Positions 63,451-64,000 of a stretch of 64,000 nt of DNA are shown piece after piece. Position 1 is the first letter of the stretch, and each line of letters starts with the position of its first letter. Where the stretch lies: the NCBI GenBank assembly GCA_031761405.1, contig JASEVX010000010.1, positions 8,027,977 to 8,091,976 on the forward strand. The letters run 5' to 3'. Made by a program: the position numbers and the translations under genes. The stretch is from Serripes groenlandicus (taxonomy: Eukaryota > Mollusca > Bivalvia > Cardiida > Cardiidae). A model generated the notes under the pieces. That model was given only the letters and a program-made list of their open reading frames with translations. It was not told where the DNA came from and ran no database searches.

Positions 63451-64000
63451 AAACAATCATTCTGACAAAGTTTCAGCATGCTCAAGCTAAAAGTGCCGCT
63501 TCCAGAGTCTTAACCCTTTCCCTCATACGACAATTCTGCAGCAGACGACTTTGAACATATTTTGTCAAATGATACAAAACCTCTATAATTGAATGGATAA
63601 CCTATGAGTTAAAGTGGAAAACATTGTGGCAAAAGGAGAAATTGCTCGTTTTGAGCAATTTCTTCTTTTGTCTCTATGTTTTCAAAAAGCCATCTGCTGC
63701 AGAACGCCTCTATAATATGAGGGAAAGGGTTAACAAGATTTTCCTCCAACTTGGCTTAGTGCCCTAATGTTTTTATCCAAAATAACCAATATTTGAAATT
63801 GGCCTATCATCAAGACAAACTTTCTGACAAAGTTTCAAAATGCTCAATACAAAAATGCAGTGTCTATAGCGTTTGGCTAAGTGACCTAGTTCTTTACTGG
63901 ATCTGACACATATTCGAACTAAGGCTAGATATCATACAAGCAAATATTCTGAGAAAGTTTCAACATGCTCAAGTAAAACATGCGGCTTCCAGAGTGTTAA
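63450..64000 (+). repeat. Degenerate dispersed repeat, part 2
   Basis: It continues the 62050 repeat: GACAAAGTTTCAGCATGCTCAAG, CTTCCAGAGT, TAAGTGACCTAGTT and ATATTCGAACT. A MITE interrupts one unit at 63510. The window ends inside a unit at CTTCCAGAGTGTTAA. Confidence 0.65.
63510..63733 (+). mobile_element. TTAA MITE in a dispersed repeat
   Basis: It has perfect ends and a perfect core. It splits GCTTCCAGAGTC-TTAA-CAAGATTTTCC, for which related units at 62271 and at the window end give uninterrupted forms. Confidence 0.9.

Overview
The window is eukaryotic, AT-rich and almost entirely built from repeats. The repeats point to a bivalve mollusc, probably a heterodont such as a dreissenid mussel or a clam. 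The clues are tRNA-derived SINEs ending in a GCGGCGTAAAACACCAAA-type tail, hairpin-capped minisatellite elements (AGGGCCATGATGGCCCT), CG-rich fold-backs of the CTGCGCGGACTGCGCAG type, and an integrin-derived gene. No database search was possible, so the species assignment is inference.

Host coding content is small. The one clear intact gene (3650-4717, +) has a TATA box at 3230 and an AATAAA at 4796. It encodes a secreted 355-residue protein with a signal peptide, the fourth integrin-type EGF module and beta-tail domain of an integrin beta chain, a Thr-rich mucin-like stalk, an acidic segment and a hydrophobic GPI-type tail. It lacks the integrin headpiece, transmembrane helix and cytoplasmic tail. 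A second, unrecognised 104-codon gene occurs as two tandem copies (38567-39108 and 39695-41733), each with its own TATA box. Both copies carry the same MITE inside the coding region, and the second is also split by a Mutator-like (MULE) element with a 9-bp target duplication.

The background is a very dense family of about 110-270-bp MITEs. They begin TTAACCCTTTCCC, end GGGAAAGGGTTAA and contain a central hairpin. The TTAA target duplication and CCC start indicate piggyBac-like mobilisation. More than 50 whole or partial copies are spread from 465 to 63733. Several are nested, several abut through a single shared TTAA, and two insertions can be compared with related empty sites inside this window.

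Two large composite elements dominate 11-35 kb. The first (11724-19555) is a partly palindromic 7.8-kb element with a perfect 8-bp target duplication. It is studded with head-to-head copies of its own terminal GGAAC-rich sequence and contains a captured promoter plus truncated coding start at 17013-17680. The second (25046-34857) has Ac-like hAT ends (TAGGGATGGGA), a perfect 8-bp target duplication and subterminal GAGTACCCGAGTAC motifs. It carries an 8.85-kb palindrome whose two 4.4-kb arms are nearly identical. Each arm encodes, outward from the centre, a protein with a C2H2 zinc finger, a GAPGAHL repeat and a viral A32/FtsK-type packaging-ATPase-like domain. The ATPase carries an altered Walker A motif and an in-frame stop near its C-terminus in both arms.

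The rest (35-64 kb) is MITEs, SINEs, fold-backs, minisatellites and degenerate bivalve repeats with no convincing host gene. No CRISPR array, rRNA or functional tRNA gene was seen.
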